Source: Novosphingobium sp.
GTDB taxonomy: Bacteria; Pseudomonadota; Alphaproteobacteria; Sphingomonadales; Sphingomonadaceae
DNA length: 64,000 nt
Direction of reading: 5' to 3'
NCBI GenBank assembly: GCA_017744735.1
Contig: JAGIAR010000003.1
Location: 248,001 to 312,000 of the forward strand
This document shows positions 1-8,549 of this stretch, one piece after another (positions within the stretch are counted from its first letter, which is position 1; the number at the start of each line of letters is the position of its first letter). The notes under the pieces were generated by a model that was not told where the DNA came from, ran no database searches, and was given only the letters and a program-made list of their open reading frames with translations. The position numbers and the translations under genes are program-made.

Positions 1-36
1 CTGCATTTCCAGGCTTTTACAGGGGAGCCCCTTCCA

Positions 37-3000
37 ATGAAATTGAAGTACCTTCTGGCCGCCAGCGTCGTCAGCCTGTCTGCCGGCGTGATTCTTCCCG
101 CTCCGCTCGCGGCGCAGGAAACCACCTCGGCGGTCACCGGGCAGGTGGTCGATGACAACGGCAACGCCGTCGCCGGAGCGACGGTCACCGTCACCCATGT
201 TCCCTCGGGCACGACCTCGGTCGGCACTTCCAACGCCTCGGGCAGCTACACGCTGCGCGGCCTGCGTCCGGGCGGGCCCTACACGATCACGGTCGATGCC
301 AGCGGCTATGCCGAGCAGACCGTCAACGACGTCTCGCTGACGCTGGGCGATGTCACCAACGTGCCGGTGCAGATCACCGGCAATGCGATCGTGGTGACCG
401 CCGCCGCTGTCGGCGCGAACAACCAGGTCCGCGGCTCGCAGTCGAGCTACGATTCCGACCAGATCAGCGACATCGTCTCGGCCCGCCGCGACGTGCGCGA
501 CATCATCCGCCGCGACCCGATGTCGGCCTACAACCCGAACATCGGCGGCGTGACGATCGCCGGCGGCAACATCCGCACCCAGCGCTTCTCGGTCGACGGC
601 CTGCAGCTGCAGGACAGCTTCGGCCTCAACTACGGCGGTCTCCCCTCGACCCGCGGCATCGTCTCGATCGAGGCGATCGACCAGCTCACCGTCAAGGCGG
701 CGCCGTTCGACATCTCGGAAGGCAACTTCCAGGGCGGCGCGGTCAACGTGGTGCTCAAGTCGGGCACCAACGACATCCACTTCAGCGCGTTCCACACCTG
801 GGGCGGCGACTGGGGCACCGGGAATTTGACCCGCGACAACCAGACGCTCCCGAGCGGCACCAAGAAGGTCGGCAAGACGACTATCCTCGATTTCCGCAAC
901 TGGGGCTTCAGCCTGTCGGGCCCGCTGATCGAGGACAAATTGTTCGTCGCGGCGACCTATGAATACCTCAGCGAAGGTGCGGCCAACACCTACGGCACGA
1001 CCGACGGTTCGGCCGCGAACACGGTGCCCGGGCTGACCCAGGCGCAAGTCGACAACGTGATCGATATCTTCAACTCGGCCGGCTACGACGACTACAACGT
1101 CGGCAACGTTCCGGGCGCGCTGTCGGAAGTCGACAAGAAGGGCTCGATCAAGGTCGACTGGAACATCACCGACGGCCAGCGCTTCACCGCGACTTATATC
1201 CATCACGAAAACTCGCTGCCGAACTTCGCCACCGGCGCCGCCACCGGCAGCAGCAGCACCTCCACCCCCTACATCCAGCTGCAGTCCAACCAGTACAAGC
1301 TGAGCGAATTCACCAACGCCGTGTCGGGCCAGTTGAACTCGCAGTGGACCAGCAACTTCTCGACCGAACTGCGCGGCGCCTACAAATACTACAAGCGCGG
1401 CCAGGATGCGTGGTCGGGCGCCGACTATGCCCAGTTCGCGGTCTGCCTCGATCCGACCAGCCAGGGCGGCTATTACGATCCGGCAAACGCCTCGGCCACC
1501 GCCTCCGCGACCAAGTGCACGGACACGCCCACCGGCGTCCCGATCGTCCGCATGGGTCCGGACACGCCGCGTCAGGCGAACCTGTTCCACAGTTACCAGA
1601 CCAGCTTCACCGCCAACGCGCAGCTCGCGCTCGGCGATCACAACATCAAGCTGGAAGGCGACTTCGTCCGGACGCGGATCTACAACCTCTTTATCTACGG
1701 CGGCTCCTCGCTTTCGGCGGGTGCGACCGGCGGTGCGAACGGCGCGTATTATTTCGACTCGCTCGACGATTTCCAGAACCGCGTCGCCAACGAACTGTCG
1801 CTCAACGTTCCGACCACCGGCAACAAGGCCGATGGCGCGGTCGACTGGGCCTACAACATGTTCACCGTCGGCCTGCAGGACACTTGGCGTCCGTTCAGCA
1901 ACTTCACGATCAACGCCGGCGGCCGTTACGACTTCTACACCTCGGACAAGCCCGAGCTGAACAGCTCGCTTGTGACCCGCTATTCGTCGCTCTATCCGGG
2001 CCTGGACAACACCGCGAGCCTCGACGGCCGCGGCAAGTTCCAGCCACGGATCGGCTTCAACTGGCGCCCGACCTCGGACCTGCGCATTTCCGGCGGCGCC
2101 GGCCTGTTCGCGGGCGGCCTGTCGGATGTGTTCATCTCGAACAACTTCTCCAACAGCGGCGCGGCGATCAATTCGAGCGGGGCCGCGCTGGCCAGTGTCG
2201 ACATCGTTCGCACGGGCCCAAATAGCTGTATCGAACGCGCCTCGAACGTCGTCCTGACCTCGGCGCTCTGCGCCGCGGCGCTGAACAACGTCGCGGGCGG
2301 CACACCGCCGCAGGCCGTGGTCGACTACATCAAGGCCAATGCGACCGTCTCGGCCGCGGCCTCGACCAACCTGCTCGACCCGAACTTCAAGATCCCGGCA
2401 CAGTGGAAGTACAACCTGTCCGCGATCTGGACCCCGCAGTTCGGCGATTCCTGGTTGGGCCGCGACTGGAGCTTCCGCGCCGACGTGCTGCATTCCGAAG
2501 CGCAGCAGGCGGTCCGCTGGATCGACCTGCGCGCGCAGCCGCTGGTCGTTTCGGGCGTGACCCAGGTCGCCCCCGACGGCCGCCCGCGCTATGGCGGCAT
2601 CGGCGGCAGCGGCAACTGGGACGTCGAGCTGACCAACACCACCAAGGGGCAAGCCTGGGTGTGGTCGGGCGGCTTCACCAAGGGCATGGGCGCTTTCGAC
2701 CTGAGCGCGTCCTATACCCACCAGAACGTGAAGGACGTCGCCGGCATCCTGACCAGCTCGTCGGTCAACAGCAGCTACGCGATCGCCACCAGCGATCCGA
2801 ACAGCGGCGGCGACTATGGCCGGTCGAGCTTCGAGGTGACCCACACGATCCGCGCCAGCCTGGACTTCAAGCACAAGTTCTTCGGCGACAACGAAACCCG
2901 TTTCAACGTGAACTGGGAACTGCGCTCCGGCCAGCCCTTCTCGGTCACGATGAACGACTTCGGCGCGCGCAACGGCGTATTCGGCACCGCGCAGAACACC

Positions 3001-3480
3001 ACTGCGCACCTGCTCTACGTGCCGGACTTCACCGCGACCCCCACCAACGGCGGGCTGACCTACGGTATCGTGACCTTCAAGGACGACGCGACGCGCAAGG
3101 CGCTGCAGGCGCTGGTCGAAGGCACCGATCTTGCAAAGTATCAGGGCAAGATCGCACCGAAGAACCTGTTGACCGGCCCGTGGTACAACAAGGTGGACCT
3201 GAATTTCGCCCAGCAGATCCCGGTGCCGTTCACCGACAAGGGCAAGTTCACCGCGCTGTTCAGCATCGAGAACTTCCTCAACCTGCTGAACCGCAACTGG
3301 GGCAGCTATCAGGACTACGGTGTCAGCCAGACGGTGATCACCGTGGCCTGCACCGGCGCGCCGACCGGCGGCCAGACCTGCCCCGGCTACCTCTATTCGT
3401 CCTACGCCGCGCCGACGACGCAGACCTATTCGAAGCCCTCGCTCTACGCGATCCGCGCAGGCGTCCGCTTCGACTTCTGA
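37..3480 (+). CDS. Oar-like TonB-dependent receptor with N-terminal carboxypeptidase-regulatory-like domain
   Basis: This 1147-residue outer-membrane protein has a signal peptide (about residues 1-26, ending PLAAQE). A carboxypeptidase-regulatory-like beta-sandwich follows (about 30-115, with GQVVDDNGNAVAGATVTV), then a plug domain (about 120-250, with RFSVDGLQLQDSFG) and a long beta-barrel ending in the aromatic residues FDF. Proteins built this way are called Oar-like receptors and are assumed to import large or oligomeric substrates using TonB energy; the substrate here is unknown. A purine-rich ribosome site (ggggag, about 15 bases upstream) precedes the ATG. A strong hairpin terminator follows, so the gene is probably a single unit. 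Domain assignment is firm. Confidence 0.9.
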   Translation: MKLKYLLAASVVSLSAGVILPAPLAAQETTSAVTGQVVDDNGNAVAGATVTVTHVPSGTTSVGTSNASGSYTLRGLRPGGPYTITVDASGYAEQTVNDVSLTLGDVTNVPVQITGNAIVVTAAAVGANNQVRGSQSSYDSDQISDIVSARRDVRDIIRRDPMSAYNPNIGGVTIAGGNIRTQRFSVDGLQLQDSFGLNYGGLPSTRGIVSIEAIDQLTVKAAPFDISEGNFQGGAVNVVLKSGTNDIHFSAFHTWGGDWGTGNLTRDNQTLPSGTKKVGKTTILDFRNWGFSLSGPLIEDKLFVAATYEYLSEGAANTYGTTDGSAANTVPGLTQAQVDNVIDIFNSAGYDDYNVGNVPGALSEVDKKGSIKVDWNITDGQRFTATYIHHENSLPNFATGAATGSSSTSTPYIQLQSNQYKLSEFTNAVSGQLNSQWTSNFSTELRGAYKYYKRGQDAWSGADYAQFAVCLDPTSQGGYYDPANASATASATKCTDTPTGVPIVRMGPDTPRQANLFHSYQTSFTANAQLALGDHNIKLEGDFVRTRIYNLFIYGGSSLSAGATGGANGAYYFDSLDDFQNRVANELSLNVPTTGNKADGAVDWAYNMFTVGLQDTWRPFSNFTINAGGRYDFYTSDKPELNSSLVTRYSSLYPGLDNTASLDGRGKFQPRIGFNWRPTSDLRISGGAGLFAGGLSDVFISNNFSNSGAAINSSGAALASVDIVRTGPNSCIERASNVVLTSALCAAALNNVAGGTPPQAVVDYIKANATVSAAASTNLLDPNFKIPAQWKYNLSAIWTPQFGDSWLGRDWSFRADVLHSEAQQAVRWIDLRAQPLVVSGVTQVAPDGRPRYGGIGGSGNWDVELTNTTKGQAWVWSGGFTKGMGAFDLSASYTHQNVKDVAGILTSSSVNSSYAIATSDPNSGGDYGRSSFEVTHTIRASLDFKHKFFGDNETRFNVNWELRSGQPFSVTMNDFGARNGVFGTAQNTTAHLLYVPDFTATPTNGGLTYGIVTFKDDATRKALQALVEGTDLAKYQGKIAPKNLLTGPWYNKVDLNFAQQIPVPFTDKGKFTALFSIENFLNLLNRNWGSYQDYGVSQTVITVACTGAPTGGQTCPGYLYSSYAAPTTQTYSKPSLYAIRAGVRFDF

Positions 3481-3507
3481 TCCGCGCCGCAAGGCTGGAC
3501 CTTTCGG

Positions 3508-3536
3508 ACGGCGGCATCCCCTGGATGCCGCCGTTT
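3508..3536 (+). terminator. Rho-independent terminator after the Oar-like receptor gene
   Basis: A perfect 12-bp stem (ACGGCGGCATCC / GGATGCCGCCGT) with a 3-base loop is followed by TTT. It lies 28 bases after the receptor stop codon and separates it from the PQQ dehydrogenase gene. Confidence 0.75.
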
Positions 3537-3662
3537 CGATTCAGGCAAGGCTGCGCGTCGCCAACGAAATTGATTCTGTCCGCTTCGGCGTCTACACCCG
3601 GTCCGGAATCGAAGGGTAACAAGCTCTCCCGGAGGGCGGCCCGATCCTGGAGAGGAAAATTC

Positions 3663-6527
3663 ATGCGACGCGGCCGTTCCTTCACGCTTGCCCTGGCTCT
3701 GGGCGCCACCATGCTGGCCCCCATCACCCCGGCGCTGTCCGGCGAGGCCGCACCCGCACCGGGCGACTGGCCGCGCTACGCCCGCGACCTGGCGGGCACG
3801 CGCTTCTCCCCGCTCGACCAGATCAACAAGGGCAACGTCGCCGGGCTCGACATCGCGTGGTCCTTCGTCGCACGGCCGCAGGGTGGCGGGGCGCTGGTCT
3901 CGAGCGCGACCCCGATCGCGATCGACGGCGTGCTCTATTACCCGGTGGGAGACGCGGTGGTCGCGCTCGACGGGGCAAGCGGCAAGGAGCTCTGGCGCTA
4001 TCCGGTCGCCGACGGGGCGGTCCGCCGCGCGGTGTCCTACTGGGCGGGCGACGGCACGATCGCGCCGCGGATCTTCTTCTCCTCCGGCTCCGCGATCATC
4101 GCGGTCAAGGCCGCGACCGGCGAACTCGACACGAGCTTTGGCAATCACGGCCAGGTCGCGCTGACGGTGCCCTACAACGGCCCGCCGACCGTGTTCCGCA
4201 ACGTGCTGGTGATCGGCGCCAACACCGCCGAGGACCCGATCGGCCTGTCGGGCAATTCGCGCGCCTACGACGCGCGCACCGGCGCGAAGATCTGGGAATT
4301 CAACACCGTGCCCCAGCCGGGCGAGGTGGGCCACGAAAGCTGGCTCAACGACGGGTGGAAGGGCCGCAGCGGCACCAATGTCTGGGTCTGGTACATGACC
4401 GCGGACGAGACAACCGGCACGATCTACATGCCGGTGGGCGGGCCTTCGCCGAACTATTACGGCGGCGACCGGCCCGGCAACGACCTGTTCGGCAATTCGA
4501 TCGTCGCGGTCGATGCGCAGACGGGCAAGTACAAGTGGCACTTCCAGACGATCCACCACGACCTGTGGGACTGGGACATGCCCCCGCCCCCGGTGCTGTT
4601 CGACGTCCACAAGGATGGCAAGACGATCCCCGCGCTGGCCGAGACCGGCAAGAACGGCTTCATGTACATTCTCAACCGCGAGACCGGCGAGCCGATCCAC
4701 GGCGTGGTCGAGCGGCCGGTCGCGGCGGGCAACGTGCCGGGCGAATGGTATTCGCCGACCCAGCCCTTCCCGGTGAAGCCGCAGCAATTGTCGCGCGGGC
4801 ACTGGGATCCGGAAGACATGGTCACCGCCGCGGACACCAGCCCCGAGCATGTCGCGGCGTGCAAGGCGCTGCTCGATTCCTACGGCGGCACCTTTTTCAA
4901 CTCCGGCTCGTTCACGCCGTTCTTCTACCACGAGGACGGCAAGCCGCCGATCGCATCGATCAACATGCCGCACAACGGCGGGTCGAACTGGGGCGGCTCG
5001 GCCGCCGATCCGGCCAAGGGCGTGGTCTACGTCAACACCAGCGAGGGCGGCTCGATCGGGTGGGTCGAGAAGCGCAAGCCCGGCGGCGATTACGGCCGCG
5101 GTACCGCGACCTCCAACCAGCTCTACGACCGCGGCAGCCTGAGCGGCCCCGGCGCCTATGCCTCGTTCAGCGCGAACTACACCGCGCCCGACGGGACGGT
5201 AACCCAGCTTCCCTGCATCAAGCCGCCATGGGGCCGGCTGACCGCGGTCGATGCCAACACCGGCGAGATCGCGTGGCAGACGCGGCTCGGGATCACCGAG
5301 GCCCTGCCCAAGGACAAGCAGGGCACCGGCGCGCTCAACACCTTCGGCGGGCCGATCGTGACCGCCGGCGGGCTGGTGTTCATCGGCGCGACCGGCGACC
5401 GCCGCTTCCGCGCGTTCGACGCATCCGACGGCAAGGAGCTGTGGGAGAAGCAGCTGACCTACAGCGCGCAGGCGGTGCCGATCACCTACCAGGGCAAGGA
5501 CGGGCGCCAGTATGTCGCGGTCACCGCGGCGAACTTCGGCGCCGGCGTGCGCGGGCCCGACGGCAAGCCGCTCAACACCGAAGGGCTGGTGGTGTTCGCG
5601 CTGCCGAAGGGCGCGACCGCTGGCGTGATCACCACCCCCGAAGGGGCGAAGATGGATGACGCCTCGAGCCTCGCCTACAAGCCGGGCGAATTGACCGAAG
5701 CGCAGTTGATGAGCCCGATGCGGCCTTATTTCGCGCAGCATTCGATGAATGTGTTCCGCCGCTATCCGCGCGAGGACACCGCCGCGATGGTGAAGTTCTA
5801 CACCGAGGCGCTGGCGTTGAAATCGCTCAACCCGATCCAGCTCACCGCCACCCAGCAGATGATCCTGACCGGGGTCGGCAGCGGGCAGATCAAGCTCTCC
5901 GCCGGGCAGCAGGGCAATCGCAAATACGACCTGACCGGGGGCTACAAGGGCGGCAGCGGCATCCGCATGTGGATGCTGACCTATCCCGACGAATCGGCGG
6001 TGGTACAGCGTTTCGTGGAGGCCGGCTTCACCCCGCCGGTGTTCGCCAGCCGCGGCGACGGGACGCGCGCGGCGCTGGTCAAGGATCCGGGCGGCTTCGA
6101 CATCCTGCTGGTGATCCGGAAAGGCGCGAAGGACGGATCGAACGACGGGGTCGGCGTGGGCATCGGGGTGACCGATGTCCCAAAAAGCCGCGCCTTCTAT
6201 CGCGAGTTCGTCGGGCTCGACGAGCTGCCGCCGATCAAGGACAAGTTCCTCGGGGTGACGCTCTATCCCTATCGGCACGACGAGACGACGCTATACCTGT
6301 TCAAGGCGGCCGGGCCGGGCGTCGACAACGGCAGCGCCGGGATCCAGTACGTGGTGAGCGACGCCGCGATGGCGGAGGCCAAGGGCAAGCGCCGCGGGCT
6401 GGCGGTCGAAACGCCGCTCAACAAGCTCAAGGGCTTCGACCTGACGACGATCTGGCTCAACGATCCCGACGGGGTGACGAATTATTTCGCGCAGATCGGC
6501 GCGAAGCGGGCGCCCCCCGCACAATAG
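3663..6527 (+). CDS. Secreted PQQ-dependent dehydrogenase fused to a C-terminal VOC/glyoxalase-like region
   Basis: The 954-residue protein has a signal peptide (about 1-24, ending PALSGEA). An eight-bladed quinoprotein beta-propeller follows (about 25-645), with family motifs GDRPGNDLFGNS and HHDLWDWDMPPPP near residue 300 and repeated W-docking segments. Such enzymes oxidise alcohols or sugars in the periplasm with pyrroloquinoline quinone and pass electrons to a cytochrome or ubiquinone. Residues about 690-954 form an extra region with two half-repeats (AAMVKFYTEALALK and GVTDVPKSRAFYREFVGL) typical of vicinal-oxygen-chelate proteins. The start was chosen at the ATG after GGAGAGGAAAATTC; longer in-frame readings run into the receptor gene. 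The fusion is unusual: relatives stop near residue 650. The substrate is unknown. Confidence 0.85.
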   Translation: MRRGRSFTLALALGATMLAPITPALSGEAAPAPGDWPRYARDLAGTRFSPLDQINKGNVAGLDIAWSFVARPQGGGALVSSATPIAIDGVLYYPVGDAVVALDGASGKELWRYPVADGAVRRAVSYWAGDGTIAPRIFFSSGSAIIAVKAATGELDTSFGNHGQVALTVPYNGPPTVFRNVLVIGANTAEDPIGLSGNSRAYDARTGAKIWEFNTVPQPGEVGHESWLNDGWKGRSGTNVWVWYMTADETTGTIYMPVGGPSPNYYGGDRPGNDLFGNSIVAVDAQTGKYKWHFQTIHHDLWDWDMPPPPVLFDVHKDGKTIPALAETGKNGFMYILNRETGEPIHGVVERPVAAGNVPGEWYSPTQPFPVKPQQLSRGHWDPEDMVTAADTSPEHVAACKALLDSYGGTFFNSGSFTPFFYHEDGKPPIASINMPHNGGSNWGGSAADPAKGVVYVNTSEGGSIGWVEKRKPGGDYGRGTATSNQLYDRGSLSGPGAYASFSANYTAPDGTVTQLPCIKPPWGRLTAVDANTGEIAWQTRLGITEALPKDKQGTGALNTFGGPIVTAGGLVFIGATGDRRFRAFDASDGKELWEKQLTYSAQAVPITYQGKDGRQYVAVTAANFGAGVRGPDGKPLNTEGLVVFALPKGATAGVITTPEGAKMDDASSLAYKPGELTEAQLMSPMRPYFAQHSMNVFRRYPREDTAAMVKFYTEALALKSLNPIQLTATQQMILTGVGSGQIKLSAGQQGNRKYDLTGGYKGGSGIRMWMLTYPDESAVVQRFVEAGFTPPVFASRGDGTRAALVKDPGGFDILLVIRKGAKDGSNDGVGVGIGVTDVPKSRAFYREFVGLDELPPIKDKFLGVTLYPYRHDETTLYLFKAAGPGVDNGSAGIQYVVSDAAMAEAKGKRRGLAVETPLNKLKGFDLTTIWLNDPDGVTNYFAQIGAKRAPPAQ

Positions 6528-6540
6528 CGCGGGCAAACAA

Positions 6541-6566
6541 AAACCCCGCCGTTTCCGGCGGGGTTT
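6541..6566. terminator. Bidirectional hairpin terminator between convergent genes
   Basis: The stem AAACCCCGCC / GGCGGGGTTT is perfect (10 bp) with a 6-base loop. Its A/T-rich ends provide a T-run on both strands. It lies between the PQQ-VOC gene and the convergent cytochrome c gene. Confidence 0.8.
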
Positions 6567-6605
6567 CGTTTCAGCCCGGGGGGGACGTGAATTACCTTTT
6601 CGCCA

Positions 6606-6983
6606 TCACTTGTTGGATTGCGCGGACACGTAGGTCGCCAGCGTGTCGATTTCCTTCGGGGTCAGCGAACCGCCGAAGCTGGGCATCGCGCCCTGCCCGT
6701 TGGTGATGCGACCGGTCACGAAAGCCTTCGACAGCTTCGCGCCGTCGAGCTGCGGACCGACATGGCCCGAACCGCCGGCATCCTTGAGCGTGTGGCAGCT
6801 GCCGCACGACCAGTCGACGAACAGCTTGCGCCCCGGCGAGGCCGCGGCAGCCTTCGGCTTGGCCTTGGCGGCGGCGTCGGCCGGGCCGCTCACCAGCATC
6901 GCGCCCGACGCCGCGGCAAGCACCAGCGCAGCGGAGGCGAACCCTAGGCCGAAAACCTTACGGCCAGAAACTTTGTCACCCAT
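6606..6983 (-). CDS. Periplasmic mono-heme cytochrome c
   Basis: The protein of 125 residues has an N-terminal hydrophobic segment (about 10-35, signal peptide or anchor). One heme attachment site CGSCH lies at residues 60-64, and a likely axial methionine is in GAMPSF near residue 100, so it is a class I cytochrome c. It probably accepts electrons from the neighbouring PQQ dehydrogenases, an inference from position. The start at 6983 was chosen because GGGA sits 9 bases upstream. A second ATG lies three codons earlier at 6992, and the open frame continues further but without cytochrome features. It is convergent with the PQQ-VOC gene. Confidence 0.85.
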   Translation of the reverse strand: MGDKVSGRKVFGLGFASAALVLAAASGAMLVSGPADAAAKAKPKAAAASPGRKLFVDWSCGSCHTLKDAGGSGHVGPQLDGAKLSKAFVTGRITNGQGAMPSFGGSLTPKEIDTLATYVSAQSNK

Positions 6984-7210
6984 CTTGTCCATTCCCAATC
7001 TTGGCGGATGTGTGGAAGACCGCAGAAATCGGTCGCGCGCCCCACTAACCCAACTGAAAACCGTGTCAAGCAAAGCCGGACAAAATCATCAATTGCCCAG
7101 TCGACATTGACCGGTGCTTAACGCTAGAACAGCCTCGCGTTCAGCCCGAATCCGGCGCGACCATAGCGGCCGCAGCGGGAACGAAAAGGGGCTCTGGCGG
7201 GAGAGACGAA

Positions 7211-8287
7211 ATGAATTCGAAGATGGTTCTGGTGGCGCTGGTCGCCGGCAGCCTGGCGGCGACCGCCTCGGCCCAGCAAGGCGCGGGGCCTGCCCCGGCC
7301 GCTCCGCCGGCGGGCGCGGCCCCGCGCGGCGGCGGCCTGCCTCCGCCGGAGCCGATCCAGCATGTCACCGGCAACGTCTACAAGATCTTCGGCGGCGGCG
7401 GGAACACGCTGGTGTTCGTGCAGAAGGATGGGGTGACCCTGCTCGACACCAAGATGCCGGGCAACGGACCCGCGATCCTGGCCGAAGTGGCGAAGATCAC
7501 CGACAAGCCGGTCACCACGATCATCAGCACGCACAGTCACCCGGACCACATCGGCAGCACCGACTACATCCGCTCGAAATATCCCGACGTGCGCGTGATC
7601 ATGCAGGAGAACGCGCTGGCCGAGCTCGCCTCGGGACCGTTCTCCAAGCCCGAGCTCAAGCCGACCGAGACCTACAAGGACCACATGACGGTCGGCTCGG
7701 GCGACGACCGGCTGGAACTCTACCATTTCGGCCGCGGCCATACGAATGCCGACACCTTCGTGGTGATCCCCGCCGCCCGCCTGCTGTTCATGGGCGACGT
7801 GATGGCGTGGAACATGGCGCCGTTCCTCCCGAGCGGAGGGGCCGAGGCGATCGCCGACGAGACCGAGAAGCTGGTGAGCACGGTGCGCGGCCAGGTCGAC
7901 ATCGTGGTCGAGGGCCACGGCTACGTGAACGATTGGGCCGGGCTCGAACGCCTCGCCCGCTTCGATCGCGCGCTGGTGACCGAAGCGCGCAAGGCCTATG
8001 ACGCGCACGAGGCACCGGGCGTTGCGGTGGCCGCACTGCAGAAGAACCCGGACTTCGCGCCGCTGCTCGACACCCATATCAAGAAGGGCCTCGAATACGG
8101 CAACACGCCGCTGGCGCGCGCGCATATGAACGTCAACGTCGCCTATGCCGAATTCGCCGGCGAGCCGGTCGGCTTCGGCGTTGCGAACGGCGCACCGCTC
8201 CCGGCGACCGACAAGCATCTCGGCTCCGATCCGAAGGACACCGCGCCGCCGACGCCCGAGATGCTCGCCGACGAGGTCTCGAAGTAG
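7211..8287 (+). CDS. Secreted metallo-beta-lactamase-fold hydrolase
   Basis: The 358-residue protein has a signal peptide (about 1-21, ending ATASAQQ), a proline/alanine-rich linker and a metallo-beta-lactamase fold. The zinc motif HSHPDH is at residues 108-113, with further ligands suggested by GRGHTNAD, FMGDVM and EGHGYV. This fold covers lactonases, thiolesterases and other hydrolases, and the exact activity cannot be told from sequence. It lies between two PQQ dehydrogenase genes, where a lactonase acting on oxidised sugar products would make sense, but that is only inference. The ATG is preceded by gggagagacga. There is a 262-base gap before the next gene. Confidence 0.85.
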   Translation: MNSKMVLVALVAGSLAATASAQQGAGPAPAAPPAGAAPRGGGLPPPEPIQHVTGNVYKIFGGGGNTLVFVQKDGVTLLDTKMPGNGPAILAEVAKITDKPVTTIISTHSHPDHIGSTDYIRSKYPDVRVIMQENALAELASGPFSKPELKPTETYKDHMTVGSGDDRLELYHFGRGHTNADTFVVIPAARLLFMGDVMAWNMAPFLPSGGAEAIADETEKLVSTVRGQVDIVVEGHGYVNDWAGLERLARFDRALVTEARKAYDAHEAPGVAVAALQKNPDFAPLLDTHIKKGLEYGNTPLARAHMNVNVAYAEFAGEPVGFGVANGAPLPATDKHLGSDPKDTAPPTPEMLADEVSK

Positions 8288-8445
8288 CGCCGCCGCGGGG
8301 CGGACAAGGTCACCCTTGCGGCACGGGAAGGCGGCATTCGGCCCATGGCGCAGCCCCGTTCGGCACGGGGTCGGCGCCGCTTTCCCGCCGACTGTTGCCG
8401 CCTTCCTTCATATCGGATTTTGTCAACGACAGGGTGTTTTCGCCC

Positions 8446-8473
8446 TTGTTGAACCGCCGCGATCTCGTATAGG
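8446..8473 (+). promoter_or_regulatory. Possible sigma-70 promoter for the second PQQ dehydrogenase operon
   Basis: TTGTTG (8446-8451) and TATAGG (8468-8473) are separated by 16 bases, about 75 bases upstream of the start of the dehydrogenase gene. A similar TATAGG lies about 70 bases upstream of the third PQQ dehydrogenase (15622-15627). This is only a match by eye. Confidence 0.35.
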
Positions 8474-8549
8474 CTGCGCCCGCCTGCCCGTGCCCCGGGA
8501 CCGGCCGTTGAAGCACAACAGGGCATGACGACAACTCGGGAGTGGTTAG

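Noticed and set aside
3444..6278. Minus-strand open frame of 944 codons opposite the PQQ-VOC gene
   Set aside because: High GC content leaves the frame open; the translation is Arg/Val/Ala-rich with no domain, and the plus strand is a clear dehydrogenase.
8288..8549. Open frames in the gap before the second PQQ dehydrogenase
   Set aside because: No ribosome site or homologous product; the stretch contains a promoter-like sequence instead.
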